The notes under the pieces were generated by a model that saw only the letters and a program-made list of their open reading frames with translations, searched no databases and had not been told where the DNA came from. Of a stretch of 64,000 bases of DNA, positions 8,660 through 17,664 are shown piece by piece (position 1 is the stretch's first letter; every line of letters starts with the position of its first letter). Position numbers and translations under genes: made by a program. This stretch comes from Gudongella sp046224405. Lineage in GTDB: Bacteria > Bacillota > Clostridia > Tissierellales > Tissierellaceae. The stretch lies in contig NZ_JBJXRK010000001.1 in assembly GCF_046224405.1 (NCBI RefSeq), positions 186,001 to 250,000 of the forward strand. Direction: 5' to 3'.

Positions 8660-11600
8660 TTACTGGTCTCTATCATTATCTACACCATAGATTTGTTTAC
8701 ATAGCTCTTCATAGGCAGAGTAATTTGTTAACTGTTTTAAGTGCTCTCTTACTTTTCTTCTTCTCACCTGAAGTGTTGATTTAGAAGGTTCAGATATAAG
8801 TCCTGACATTTCTTCATCTATGCTCTCTAAAAACTCTGTCATAAGCTTTTTTGTCATACGCACCAATTCAATATGTGATTCATTTTCTTCATCATATTGA
8901 GGTGTTATTGCATATGGCAATTTGTGAATATGTCTTCTCCCTTGTATCCCCTCTGGCTGGAATTCTGCGATGAGAGAGTCAAGTGCGGCACTATTAAGCA
9001 ATCCAACAATGTATATAGCTTCGTTTTCATTTTGGGTTTGATACCAATATAATGTTTGATCCACAATAACTTTCTTAGCGTTAAAACTTGATATATTTAC
9101 ATATCCTGAACAAGTGTAGCTTCCACCCGCTCCGGCCAGAACTAAGAACGAATCTTCATTAAATTTTTGAGGGTTTAATTTATTTCTATAATTTAGCTTC
9201 TCAAAATAATCAGAAATAGTAATACCTAACTCAGCTGTTAAACTACGAATTGACTCTCTTACAGATCCGTTTCTTAGCGCTAATGAATCCTCTCTAATAG
9301 CATGAAGATTGCCATCTGAATCTCTATTGATCGGTAAAAAGGCATCAGCAGGTTGCAGAACATTAAAAGGAATCACATGATGAGATAGGAAACAATTGTA
9401 CATTAAATCATCATCAATATTAACTACTTCAAGTTTAAAATCTTTATGTTTTTTTGCATCTTTTACTAAATATGACAAATCGTCATTTGTCCTACTTATT
9501 TTAGATAATCTCCATTTTCCGTTAGGTTGTTTATTGCCCCTATGAAAAACGACAGTTCTTGGCATGATATCTGCGCCCTGTAAAAAAGGAATTTGCTCCA
9601 AAACTTCTGTTACTTCTTCAACACCCGGTTTATTTGACCATGCACTTCTCTTTCCTTGTTTTAAAAGTTTATATTCACCACTTATATCTTTTTCTCTATA
9701 GACTAATTTTCCTGGAATGGTTGAAGTCGTACGAATTTCTTTATCATTATCTCCAAATATCACTATTGCTTTATTCTTAAATGTAGTAGGGTCAATTTCC
9801 CATATTTCACGTGTATTAATATCAACTGGTTGTGCAGCATTTCTATATTTTTCTTTCCTAAAAGGTTCATGATGGTACCCATTTAGTAAGCTGTCTGGCA
9901 TAACACATGCAAATCTTGAATCTGGAGAGAGATAATGTCCAACAGACTGTATCAAAAATATTGTTGCGAGTTCTATATGGTGATGAGCACCTCCTCCAGG
10001 TTTAATGTTATACTCTATCGCCCTAGAAACAAGACCTGATTTATATGGATTTTCGTGAAGTTTACTCATTGCCATCCATGGAGGGTTCGAAACAATACCA
10101 TTAAATTGCCCTTCAACTAAGGCTGGTCTATAAGTATTTTCTAGTATAAAAGCCCATACTCCATTTTTTCCCTCACGTTGCATTTTCTCTAATATCGCTG
10201 TTAGATTGCGACAGAAATCCTCTAGTTTAGATAGTCTATTATTTTCAATAGTATTCGGTATTTCTGTTAATGCGTTTTTGACTACAGCTTCAATCTGAAA
10301 TTTCAATTCATTATTTCTTACATTCTTAGATCTTTCCATTGCTAATGAGTAGCACACATTTACTAAGTGATCAAAAAGAATTCCGCTATCCGGAGATATA
10401 AGAAACCCAGGCAAAACCACGTCTTCTCCATCAAAATTGAGAATAATTTCTTCAGATTGATCCTGCATATTTTTTGAAACTGGAGTAATCATAAATAAGG
10501 AGTCCGCATGAAAAATCGGTATTACTAAATCAGTTGAGGCAACTGTTATGTAATCACGCATCAGTAATACCCAGTTGATTTTTGATAGAATAACAGCTAG
10601 AGGGTCAATATCAAATCCAACTATAGACCTCTGAAGTATGTTAATATCATCATTCGAACAGTTTAAAGGATTAATCCCCAATCTCTCAATCGTCTGCCTT
10701 ACTGTTTCAACCACAAATACACCTGATCCACAGCACATATCTAAAAATTGGGGGTTTTCTGTGCTAGGCATGGATTCTAATAATTTCTCAACCATCTTCT
10801 TTGCTAACCATTGTGGGGTATACTCTTGACCCAATAATAAACGTTGTTCACGCTGCGCGAGCTGAGCAACCAGAGGACCAAAGATATCTTCTTTAGGGAT
10901 ATTTCTAAAATCGTAAGCCAACAAGTCTTCTTGTATTTTTTGGGTTACCTCTAATAATAGTTCTGCGTATGGAGTGTCGTTAATCCACCCGAAATAGTCA
11001 TATTCTATAAGATTCAACAATCCTTTTGACTTGAAATAATTACCATTTAAAATCTGTAGGGATTCGTCAGGGTCACTAATAACATTTTTCCCTTCCAGAA
11101 TATTCACGCATAAATATTTTGCAAGTGTTATAATGTAGAACTCATTTATGTAGCTTTCCAAGCTAAAATACTTATCATTGGTATTCCCACCAATATATGA
11201 AATAAAATTACTCCATAAACTTTCTATCATACTTGAATAAATTTTTTGAGAATTGAATGCTAGTTCAATTACTTCACTTATTCGACCAATGTAATTCCTG
11301 CAAAATGTACTCTCTATTCCCATATCTTTTGCCAAGTTAATCGCATCTAAATTTCTAGAACCTTCTCTCGCAATGTAGCGCATTATGAAATTAACAAATT
11401 GTTTAGCTTCCAGCTCATTACCAGTTTCCAGTCGTATTTGGTCAATTTCCTCTAGCTCTATCATATCTTGTGCAAAAAGTTGGTCTGGATCTTTCTCTTG
11501 TACATTAGAAATCCTATATGCATACCACCTAATAGTATCTGAAAGAACTCCAATTACGTCATCTTTATCAACTCCTTCATTGAGAAGTCCTGCACAATAA

Positions 11601-11908
11601 TCTTTGACTTGTAGATACCCCGTATTAAATACACTCGATATTTCAAGGTTCTTTTCATATTCAATTACAGTTTTTCCGACTAATGAATCTACAAAGCCCC
11701 TATTTGAACCGGATGAAGTAGCATATGACATTTTTGTTTCAGAACCTGAGATATGAACTGAAATCCACCAAGGATTATCATTAAACATCTGACGCATCCA
11801 AGATGACAAGTTATGTCTTATGACATCTTCCAAAGCATTATTTGAAATCAGTTGTTTTGCATCATGTACAAACTCTTTTACTTTGGTATAATCAATATTT
11901 CTATCCAT
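8660..11908 (-). CDS. Large N6-adenine DNA methyltransferase (Eco57I-like)
   Basis: A 1082-residue protein. After a long helical N-terminal part (1-350) comes GQEYTPQWLAKKM (360-372), SAM-binding motif I FLDMCCGSGVF (388-398), an acidic GFDIDPLA motif (431-438) and catalytic NPPW (608-611). The C-terminal third probably recognises DNA (VDQTLYWYQT and LNSAALDSLI are typical of this group). It should methylate adenine N6 in DNA. No nuclease motif such as PD-(D/E)xK is evident in the N-terminal part, unlike true type IIG enzymes. A GGGGGAT ribosome site precedes the ATG. It lies 55 bases upstream of the SIR2 gene and 14 bases downstream of the second methyltransferase. Confidence 0.85.
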   Translation of the reverse strand: MDRNIDYTKVKEFVHDAKQLISNNALEDVIRHNLSSWMRQMFNDNPWWISVHISGSETKMSYATSSGSNRGFVDSLVGKTVIEYEKNLEISSVFNTGYLQVKDYCAGLLNEGVDKDDVIGVLSDTIRWYAYRISNVQEKDPDQLFAQDMIELEEIDQIRLETGNELEAKQFVNFIMRYIAREGSRNLDAINLAKDMGIESTFCRNYIGRISEVIELAFNSQKIYSSMIESLWSNFISYIGGNTNDKYFSLESYINEFYIITLAKYLCVNILEGKNVISDPDESLQILNGNYFKSKGLLNLIEYDYFGWINDTPYAELLLEVTQKIQEDLLAYDFRNIPKEDIFGPLVAQLAQREQRLLLGQEYTPQWLAKKMVEKLLESMPSTENPQFLDMCCGSGVFVVETVRQTIERLGINPLNCSNDDINILQRSIVGFDIDPLAVILSKINWVLLMRDYITVASTDLVIPIFHADSLFMITPVSKNMQDQSEEIILNFDGEDVVLPGFLISPDSGILFDHLVNVCYSLAMERSKNVRNNELKFQIEAVVKNALTEIPNTIENNRLSKLEDFCRNLTAILEKMQREGKNGVWAFILENTYRPALVEGQFNGIVSNPPWMAMSKLHENPYKSGLVSRAIEYNIKPGGGAHHHIELATIFLIQSVGHYLSPDSRFACVMPDSLLNGYHHEPFRKEKYRNAAQPVDINTREIWEIDPTTFKNKAIVIFGDNDKEIRTTSTIPGKLVYREKDISGEYKLLKQGKRSAWSNKPGVEEVTEVLEQIPFLQGADIMPRTVVFHRGNKQPNGKWRLSKISRTNDDLSYLVKDAKKHKDFKLEVVNIDDDLMYNCFLSHHVIPFNVLQPADAFLPINRDSDGNLHAIREDSLALRNGSVRESIRSLTAELGITISDYFEKLNYRNKLNPQKFNEDSFLVLAGAGGSYTCSGYVNISSFNAKKVIVDQTLYWYQTQNENEAIYIVGLLNSAALDSLIAEFQPEGIQGRRHIHKLPYAITPQYDEENESHIELVRMTKKLMTEFLESIDEEMSGLISEPSKSTLQVRRRKVREHLKQLTNYSAYEELCKQIYGVDNDRDQ

Positions 11909-11922
11909 CTCAATCCCCCTTT

Positions 11923-13920
11923 TTATTTTTTTCGATATATGATTTTCCTTCTCACATATTGTCTTAAAACACTGCCGTTAATATCTGTTTTTTTAAATAA
12001 CAGATCATCTACATTGCCAATTATATCTAATATTTCTTTCTGCTCTTTGGCTTCAGAAAGTCGACTGCCGTAAACAGTAAGCTTCTCAAGTTCGATTTTA
12101 TTCAGTAGCGGTATTCTTATTTTCTTAATATGGCTTGCTTCAACTTTTAGTGCACCACCACCCATAACTGTCGCTATAGATTCTAAGTAAGCTTTAACCC
12201 AGTACGAATTAAGAATTGCAAAGTAAGCAAGCTTATACTCTTTATGTTTTTCATCTATCCATAAAGTAGAAAAATTTGCATCTATAGCTATTTCTACGTC
12301 CTTTACCAAATAAACATTTGGCGAGTCGCTGTTAATTCTAGGTATGAAGAAATCAGGTAAATGCCTCTTGGTAAACCTTGGTAACATGTACCAATATCTT
12401 TTTATTCTTCTATTGTTTTTTTCTTCAAAACGTACATTTGGCTTTACTGCTGATAGCTGTGGAATAAATTTATTGGGGTTATTTTCATTTGCAGGATATA
12501 AAGATGCTGCCTCTATAAAATCGCCTATCTCATTATTTAACACTGAATAGTTACAAGTATACTTACGATCTGTATCAATCATATCACTTTTTGTTATAGC
12601 ATCTTGAATATATAAAACACGTCCTTTAACATCATCTCCTGTTATATACAAACAATCAGTGAGTTCAGATTGCTTTCTTATTACTTTGTACAAAAATTTT
12701 GAAGGTATCCTAATCATCTTAGCTCCAAAATAATTGTCAGATTGAATTATCTCATAATCATTATCAGTTTCAATGCTTGTGAAATAAAAAAACTTATTGG
12801 CACCTGTTCTCAACCCTTGCCCTACCGATATTCCCAAATTTTCTAGATCTACAGTTTTGATTTTTTCGTGGGTTTTTAATAATTTGGTTAACTCGTATGG
12901 TATAGGTGTGAATTCATAGTCGTTCTCTCGCCCTTCTATTCTATCCAACCAATCCGTTTTACAATTAGCAAGAAAACTTGATACCATGTGGTCAATACTT
13001 CTTATCTCACATTTTAAGTTGTGAATTTCACTCGTCTTTCCAGATTTAAGAACTGATTTCAGGCACTTATTATCTATTGTAGACAAGTCAAAACCCAATT
13101 TTTGATTTTTACTGCCGTGAACTTCAATATGATGATACTCATATTTTTCAGTAGAGTAAATTGAGTTATTTCTAGGTATTCTTCTTGCAACAATCAAATT
13201 CGTTTTAACCTGTGCGTCTGAAAACCATACTCGATTAACATCCTCAACAATATATTCTATTTCAAACCACTTAAGTAATATATATTGTACAATGGCAGCA
13301 TACTCCCTATTTAACCAAGTATCAGGAACTACTATTGCTAATTTACCACCTACTTTAAGCAACGCTGTGCATAGAATCCATGCAGGTACAGCCAGATCTG
13401 ATAAGCCTGAGTATGCATTAATCATAATCTTATAATCTTTCTTATCTATTAAATCCATAAATTTAAGGCTATCTAATGTCTCTAACAGGTTCTTTCTTAT
13501 TTCTTTTGCATTGGGTAAATTCATATTATCTTCTTCAGTTCTCAACATCGACTGATATCTCACATAAGGAGGGTTAGTTATAACTAAATCACAGCCATCC
13601 TCACAGATACTATCAAATTTACTATATGAGTTTTTATTAAAAGCGTTATCAATCACAAAATTCTGCAAGCCTAGTCTTTCCTTACAAAAGCCCCCTGCTT
13701 TAGGATCAATTTCAATACCATATAATTTATTTGGATCGTGGCCGTTTTTCAATAAAGGTTCTAGCATATTACCAATTCCAGCCATTGGGTCAATAACTTT
13801 GTCGGTTTCTTTTATATCGGTCAATATAAGTAAAAAATCTACGATGTTTGGATCAGTAAAGTACTGTCCCAATTTTTTCTTTGTGATTTCATCATTTAGA
13901 TATGTGCTCGGATCAATCAT
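11923..13920 (-). CDS. N6-adenine DNA methyltransferase with target-recognition domain (TaqI/Eco57I-like)
   Basis: A 665-residue enzyme with the GQYFT opening (18-22), SAM motif I VIDPMAGIGNML (42-53), the acidic YGIEIDP (67-73) and catalytic NPPY (116-119). The C-terminal half carries target-recognition features (VGQGLRTGANKFFYF, and MGGGALKVEASHIKKIRIP near the end, common in TaqI-like enzymes). It is a complete gamma-class amino-methyltransferase by layout. Its ATG follows the stop of the first methyltransferase by three bases, so the two are translationally coupled. Base composition is AT-rich like the rest of the cluster and unlike the chromosomal genes to the right. Confidence 0.86.
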   Translation of the reverse strand: MIDPSTYLNDEITKKKLGQYFTDPNIVDFLLILTDIKETDKVIDPMAGIGNMLEPLLKNGHDPNKLYGIEIDPKAGGFCKERLGLQNFVIDNAFNKNSYSKFDSICEDGCDLVITNPPYVRYQSMLRTEEDNMNLPNAKEIRKNLLETLDSLKFMDLIDKKDYKIMINAYSGLSDLAVPAWILCTALLKVGGKLAIVVPDTWLNREYAAIVQYILLKWFEIEYIVEDVNRVWFSDAQVKTNLIVARRIPRNNSIYSTEKYEYHHIEVHGSKNQKLGFDLSTIDNKCLKSVLKSGKTSEIHNLKCEIRSIDHMVSSFLANCKTDWLDRIEGRENDYEFTPIPYELTKLLKTHEKIKTVDLENLGISVGQGLRTGANKFFYFTSIETDNDYEIIQSDNYFGAKMIRIPSKFLYKVIRKQSELTDCLYITGDDVKGRVLYIQDAITKSDMIDTDRKYTCNYSVLNNEIGDFIEAASLYPANENNPNKFIPQLSAVKPNVRFEEKNNRRIKRYWYMLPRFTKRHLPDFFIPRINSDSPNVYLVKDVEIAIDANFSTLWIDEKHKEYKLAYFAILNSYWVKAYLESIATVMGGGALKVEASHIKKIRIPLLNKIELEKLTVYGSRLSEAKEQKEILDIIGNVDDLLFKKTDINGSVLRQYVRRKIIYRKK

Positions 13921-13923
13921 GCT

Positions 13924-15711
13924 TCAAACACCAATCCTTTTATTAAAATAGTTATATGCTTCTTTAGCACTTAACTCTATAGTTATTCCTTCCTCTAAAC
14001 ACTTCGTAATGTATTCAGAGTATAAAAGTCTTACATTTACTTTTTCTCTATTCTTGGCTTGTTCCGTTATCGTTTCTAATATCTTTTTAGATGAACCGGA
14101 ATTAGAATTTCCCTTGCCTTTTTCTATTAATAAAACTGGATCTCCTTGCACTGAGTCTTTTGATACCGTTTGTTTGAATGTCACTTGTGTTTTGTTCAAA
14201 ATACTCGTGCTTTTAATATTGAAATTTGAAGTGTAAATAACCTTCTTCATTGCCTCCCACACTTCCGCTTTTGAAGAGTGGAATACAACTGTAGCCTTAG
14301 CATGATCTTTTAGTACCCTATTAGCTTCTAAAAATATTTTGGTCATCATTGATTGGTATATATCTATATCCTTGTTTTGTGAGCCACTAATAATCACTTC
14401 ATCATCTTTATTGGTGGTTTGACCTAGCCAGAGTTCATTAATTTGATTCACTTCAGCATAAGGAATAAAATCTCCAAACGGAGGATCTGTAAATAAATAA
14501 TCTATAGACTTATCCTCTAAGCTCAGAACTTCACTGCTTTGGTTTAGTACATTTACTTTTCCACTACAAGTATTAATATACTTGAATGCATCAATAAAAT
14601 TCTTTAATTTTCTTTCCGCCCCAATAATTATATTTTTTTCTACTGGCAGGCTACTAATATATAAAACTCCACTTTGAGCACTGGTTAACACAAAATCTTT
14701 ATTATTCTTTTTCACCACCACTCGTGTCATCAGAGTACTATGTGCCGCATTATAACTTAATAATACAAGTCTTAGTGCATCTCTGATTTTTTCAGAATAG
14801 TTATCTGTCATATCCCATAATTTCATCATTACATAATAATTTCTTTGCGTATAAAAATGATGCAAATGGGTTATTCCTGTATGGTAGCCCGAACGAAACA
14901 ATTCTCCCCATTCGATATTTTTAGGCTCATAATTGTTATTAACAAATTCTTTCTTTATTACATCGATCAAGTCAATATCTTCTTTAGTAACAGTTCTCTT
15001 CCATTTGTTCTTATTGGTTTGACCATAGATTAAAACAGGCACTCTCGTTTTTTGCTGAAATTCTTGGTTTAGGATAGGATCCTTTATTGTCTCTAATTTA
15101 TTAATAAATTCTTCCTTACTACCATCAAATGAGCAGCTTGGGCATATACCTGTATCTTTTATATTAATCGGATCATGCTCAACAAATAAGTCATGATATG
15201 TTATCTCCTGATTACAATTTGGACAAACTAACATATCTGACCAAACTGTATGTCTAATTTGTGACTCTTTCCCATACTCGTCACGGCAACTATATAACCA
15301 GTCAAGCTCTTTATGAGCTCTATTAAAGTAATCTTTTGCAGCCTTACGAAATTCTATTTCGCTAGGAGGATTACATAATACATTTGATGCAAAACTTCCA
15401 TATCTTCCGACTTCATAAATTTCTGCATTTCTCGGACCCCAAGTTGGCTTAATCTCAAAATCTTCTGCAATGCTAAGCATTTTTTCTGTTGGATGCTCAC
15501 ACATTAAGGCAGCCAGCCCTGTAGATCCACTACCACCAAATACATCTAAAACCGTATCTCCAGGTTTGGTATGCATGGCAATGTAAATAGCCACCGCTTC
15601 TGGTGAAATTTTTGTGGGATACGAAAATGTATTATAAAACAACCCCGATCTTGATGACGGCAATGGTTTGCTATATAGTTTCTCAAATTTATCTGTATTC
15701 ATTATAATCAC
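13924..15711 (-). CDS. DNA methyltransferase with inserted zinc ribbon
   Basis: A 595-residue protein with motif I DVFGGSGSTG (56-65) near the N-terminus and DPPF (409-412) far downstream, as in N4/N6 methylases of the DNA-methylase (DUF1156-like) group. Between them lies a zinc-ribbon candidate, Cys163/166 and Cys190/193 (CPNC and CPSC). The first frame codon is a GTG with AGGAAG only two bases upstream; an ATG three codons later (15700-15702) is an alternative start. It is the first enzyme gene after the XRE regulator. Together the three methyltransferases have quite different architectures, so they may modify different sites or act as one complex; the sequence does not say which. Confidence 0.8.
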   Translation of the reverse strand: MIIMNTDKFEKLYSKPLPSSRSGLFYNTFSYPTKISPEAVAIYIAMHTKPGDTVLDVFGGSGSTGLAALMCEHPTEKMLSIAEDFEIKPTWGPRNAEIYEVGRYGSFASNVLCNPPSEIEFRKAAKDYFNRAHKELDWLYSCRDEYGKESQIRHTVWSDMLVCPNCNQEITYHDLFVEHDPINIKDTGICPSCSFDGSKEEFINKLETIKDPILNQEFQQKTRVPVLIYGQTNKNKWKRTVTKEDIDLIDVIKKEFVNNNYEPKNIEWGELFRSGYHTGITHLHHFYTQRNYYVMMKLWDMTDNYSEKIRDALRLVLLSYNAAHSTLMTRVVVKKNNKDFVLTSAQSGVLYISSLPVEKNIIIGAERKLKNFIDAFKYINTCSGKVNVLNQSSEVLSLEDKSIDYLFTDPPFGDFIPYAEVNQINELWLGQTTNKDDEVIISGSQNKDIDIYQSMMTKIFLEANRVLKDHAKATVVFHSSKAEVWEAMKKVIYTSNFNIKSTSILNKTQVTFKQTVSKDSVQGDPVLLIEKGKGNSNSGSSKKILETITEQAKNREKVNVRLLYSEYITKCLEEGITIELSAKEAYNYFNKRIGV

Positions 15712-15726
15712 ATCTTCCTAATTCAA

Positions 15727-15942
15727 TTATTTGGATTCTAATATTTTTGATACTATTTCATTTGGAAGTTCTTTATCCCTACATAAATCAAGCAAAAGCC
15801 TTTTAGCCATTTTACTAGGCGCAGATTTCCCATTTTCCCATCTATTGACTGTAGCAAAACTAACCTCTAATTCTCTTGCTAAATCTTCCTGGCTTAAGTT
15901 TAAGTGCCCTCTAATTAATTTGATAATTTCAGGATAATCCAT
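15727..15942 (-). CDS. Small XRE regulator of the methyltransferase-SIR2 operon
   Basis: A 71-residue helix-turn-helix protein (LNLSQEDLARELEVSFATVN and RWENGKSAPS, residues 15-43). It has a good ribosome site (TGGAGGTTTTGAC before the ATG) and lies 15 bases before the first methyltransferase gene. It resembles controller proteins of restriction-modification and BREX-like operons, which delay or limit expression of toxic partners. A TTGCA dyad over the -10 element of its own promoter is a likely binding site. Confidence 0.82.
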   Translation of the reverse strand: MDYPEIIKLIRGHLNLSQEDLARELEVSFATVNRWENGKSAPSKMAKRLLLDLCRDKELPNEIVSKILESK

Positions 15943-15972
15943 GTCAAAACCTCCATTAATCTAATTGCATAT

Positions 15973-16001
15973 ATTATAACATCTGCAAGTGACTATCTCA
16001 A
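15973..16001 (-). promoter_or_regulatory. Sigma-A promoter of the defence operon
   Basis: On the minus strand TTGAGA (15996-16001) and TATAAT (15973-15978) are separated by 17 bases. Transcription would start near 15966, about 24 bases before the XRE gene. A dyad, TTGCA (15965-15969) and TGCAA (15984-15988), flanks the -10 element and could be the XRE operator. The rest of the 15943-16185 gap holds only the rlmD terminator. Confidence 0.7.
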
Positions 16002-16140
16002 ACAATTTCTTTTGCTAAACGGTTGAACCCTTAAAGCAAAACTACATTCCCATGGGTGAGCTCAGTTCAGCATCTAAACCATATTCCCTTAAAACACACC
16101 CGGAATCTATTATTTAACCCGCCTTCAAAAAATAAACAAA

Positions 16141-16176
16141 CCCCTCAAAACACCGTAAATACGGCACTCTCAGGGG
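16141..16176 (-). terminator. rlmD terminator
   Basis: A two-part stem: CCCCT/AGGGG outside and CCGTA/TACGG inside, nine bases after the rlmD stop, followed on the minus strand by TTTGTTTATTTT. Confidence 0.7.
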
Positions 16177-16185
16177 TTAATACAT

Positions 16186-17538
16186 CTATTTTCTTGTCAG
16201 CAGACAGACGCACTCAACATGTGCGGAATGGGGGAACATGTCCACTGGCTGGACCTCTTCCACTCTGTAGCCCGCCTCAACAAGGAGCTTTAGGTCTCTT
16301 GCCAATGTTGAGGGATTGCAGGATACATATACCACCCTTTCTGGATCAAGCTTAATGATGGCCTCCATAAGCTCCTTGTCACAGCCCTTCCTTGGAGGAT
16401 CAAGAATTACCTTGTTTGCCCTCTCCCCTTTTTCTATCATTTGTGGAAAGAGGTTCTCTGCCTTCCCATAGTGGAACTCAGCATTGCTGACATTGTTGAG
16501 CCTTGCATTTTCCTTTGCATTCATGACTGCTGCCTTCACCGACTCAATCCCTATGACCTTTTTCACATCTCCTGCAACAAAGAGGGATATTGTACCGATT
16601 CCACTATACAGGTCGAATACGAGATCATCCTTGTCTCCCTCCAGAAATTCCTGGGCCTTCCCATAAAGTGCTTTAACCTGCTGCCTGTTGATCTGAAAAA
16701 AGGAATCCGGAGAAATTTCAAACTGCAGGTCTCCAATGTAGTCAGTCAGCTTCTCCTTGCCAAATAGGTGGATATATTCCCTCCCATAGGTGAACCGGCT
16801 GTCTGTGGGATTTATGTTCTGGTATACACTTACAACTCCAGGGCAATCCTTTACAAGCATATGCACAAGCTGAAATTTGTTTGGAATCTGGGAGAAGGTT
16901 GTTACCAAAATTACCATGGACTCGTTGTTTTCATTTGTCCTTATACCTATGTGCCTTATTATCCCTTCACCTCTATCCCTGTCATATACTGATATTTCAT
17001 ACTTATCGATCCATGCTCTGACAATCCGTAGAATCTGGTCTGCCACCTCAGGCTGAAGGTGGTCCTCCTCCATGGGGACTATGTCCGATGATTTCCTGCG
17101 GTAGTAGCCTGTGACAACTTTCTCTTCCACCTTACCTGCAGGAACCTGGGAATGGTTTCTGTATCTGAAGGGATGACCCATACCAATAACCGGTTTCACC
17201 TGGGCATCTATTCCACCAATTCTCTTAAGGTCCTGGATAACCTTGCTTCTTTTCCACTCCAGCTGCTTTTTGTATGAGTACCCAATAAGAGGGACCCCTC
17301 CTCCCAGAGTATCAGTGTCAAATTTGTACTCCACCCTATCCTCTGAGGGTGTAATCAATGCTTCCACTTCTCCAATTGCAAAGCTTTTCTTCACAGCTGT
17401 AATTTTTACCTCAACCTTATCACCAATCAAGGCATCCTCAACGAAAATGGGAAAACCCTCAATCTTCATGACTCCGTTTCCCTCATGTGTAAAATCTATT
17501 ATTTCACCTACTATTAAATCCCCAATTTTCATGTTCAT
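16186..17538 (-). CDS. rlmD: 23S rRNA (uracil-5-)-methyltransferase, RlmD/RumA family
   Basis: A TRAM domain (IGDLIVGEIIDFTHEGNG) is followed by a SAM-dependent methyltransferase core with DLYSGIGTISLF, VIGIESV, the DPPRKG motif and the catalytic-site signature VYVSCNPSTLARDL; the C-terminus HSAHVECVCLL is complete. It makes 5-methyluridine in 23S rRNA. The frame extends to 17604, but I chose the ATG at 17536-17538 because GGAGG lies five bases upstream and the TRAM domain starts there. The usual Fe-S cysteines of E. coli RumA are not evident in this N-terminal part. The 3' end of rumA-type genes is a known integration site for mobile elements, and the accessory island begins just beyond it. 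Confidence 0.93.
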   Translation of the reverse strand: MNMKIGDLIVGEIIDFTHEGNGVMKIEGFPIFVEDALIGDKVEVKITAVKKSFAIGEVEALITPSEDRVEYKFDTDTLGGGVPLIGYSYKKQLEWKRSKVIQDLKRIGGIDAQVKPVIGMGHPFRYRNHSQVPAGKVEEKVVTGYYRRKSSDIVPMEEDHLQPEVADQILRIVRAWIDKYEISVYDRDRGEGIIRHIGIRTNENNESMVILVTTFSQIPNKFQLVHMLVKDCPGVVSVYQNINPTDSRFTYGREYIHLFGKEKLTDYIGDLQFEISPDSFFQINRQQVKALYGKAQEFLEGDKDDLVFDLYSGIGTISLFVAGDVKKVIGIESVKAAVMNAKENARLNNVSNAEFHYGKAENLFPQMIEKGERANKVILDPPRKGCDKELMEAIIKLDPERVVYVSCNPSTLARDLKLLVEAGYRVEEVQPVDMFPHSAHVECVCLLTRK

Positions 17539-17602
17539 CATATCCTCCAAATCTTTGGCGTACCTTAATTCTACATTATAATCCATTAGGTGTCCACATG
17601 GC

Positions 17603-17626
17603 AAAAGCCCGGATGACCGGGCTTTT
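17603..17626 (-). terminator. Terminator after MATE gene 1
   Basis: A perfect 10-bp stem, AAAAGCCCGG (17603-17612) and CCGGGCTTTT (17617-17626), loop ATGA, lies 38 bases after the MATE stop codon. Confidence 0.8.
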
Positions 17627-17664
17627 TGGACTGCATTTTCTTGAGTGGATCCTTGACTCCTTTT

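Noticed and set aside
5377..15942. Calling the methyltransferase cluster BREX, DISARM or a standard restriction-modification system
   Set aside because: No PglZ, BrxC, DrmA/B, helicase, PLD or recognisable restriction nuclease is encoded; only methyltransferases, SIR2-type and XRE proteins are present.
1..16185. Integrase or transposase for the accessory island
   Set aside because: None of the open frames has tyrosine or serine recombinase or transposase motifs; it must be outside the window or lost.
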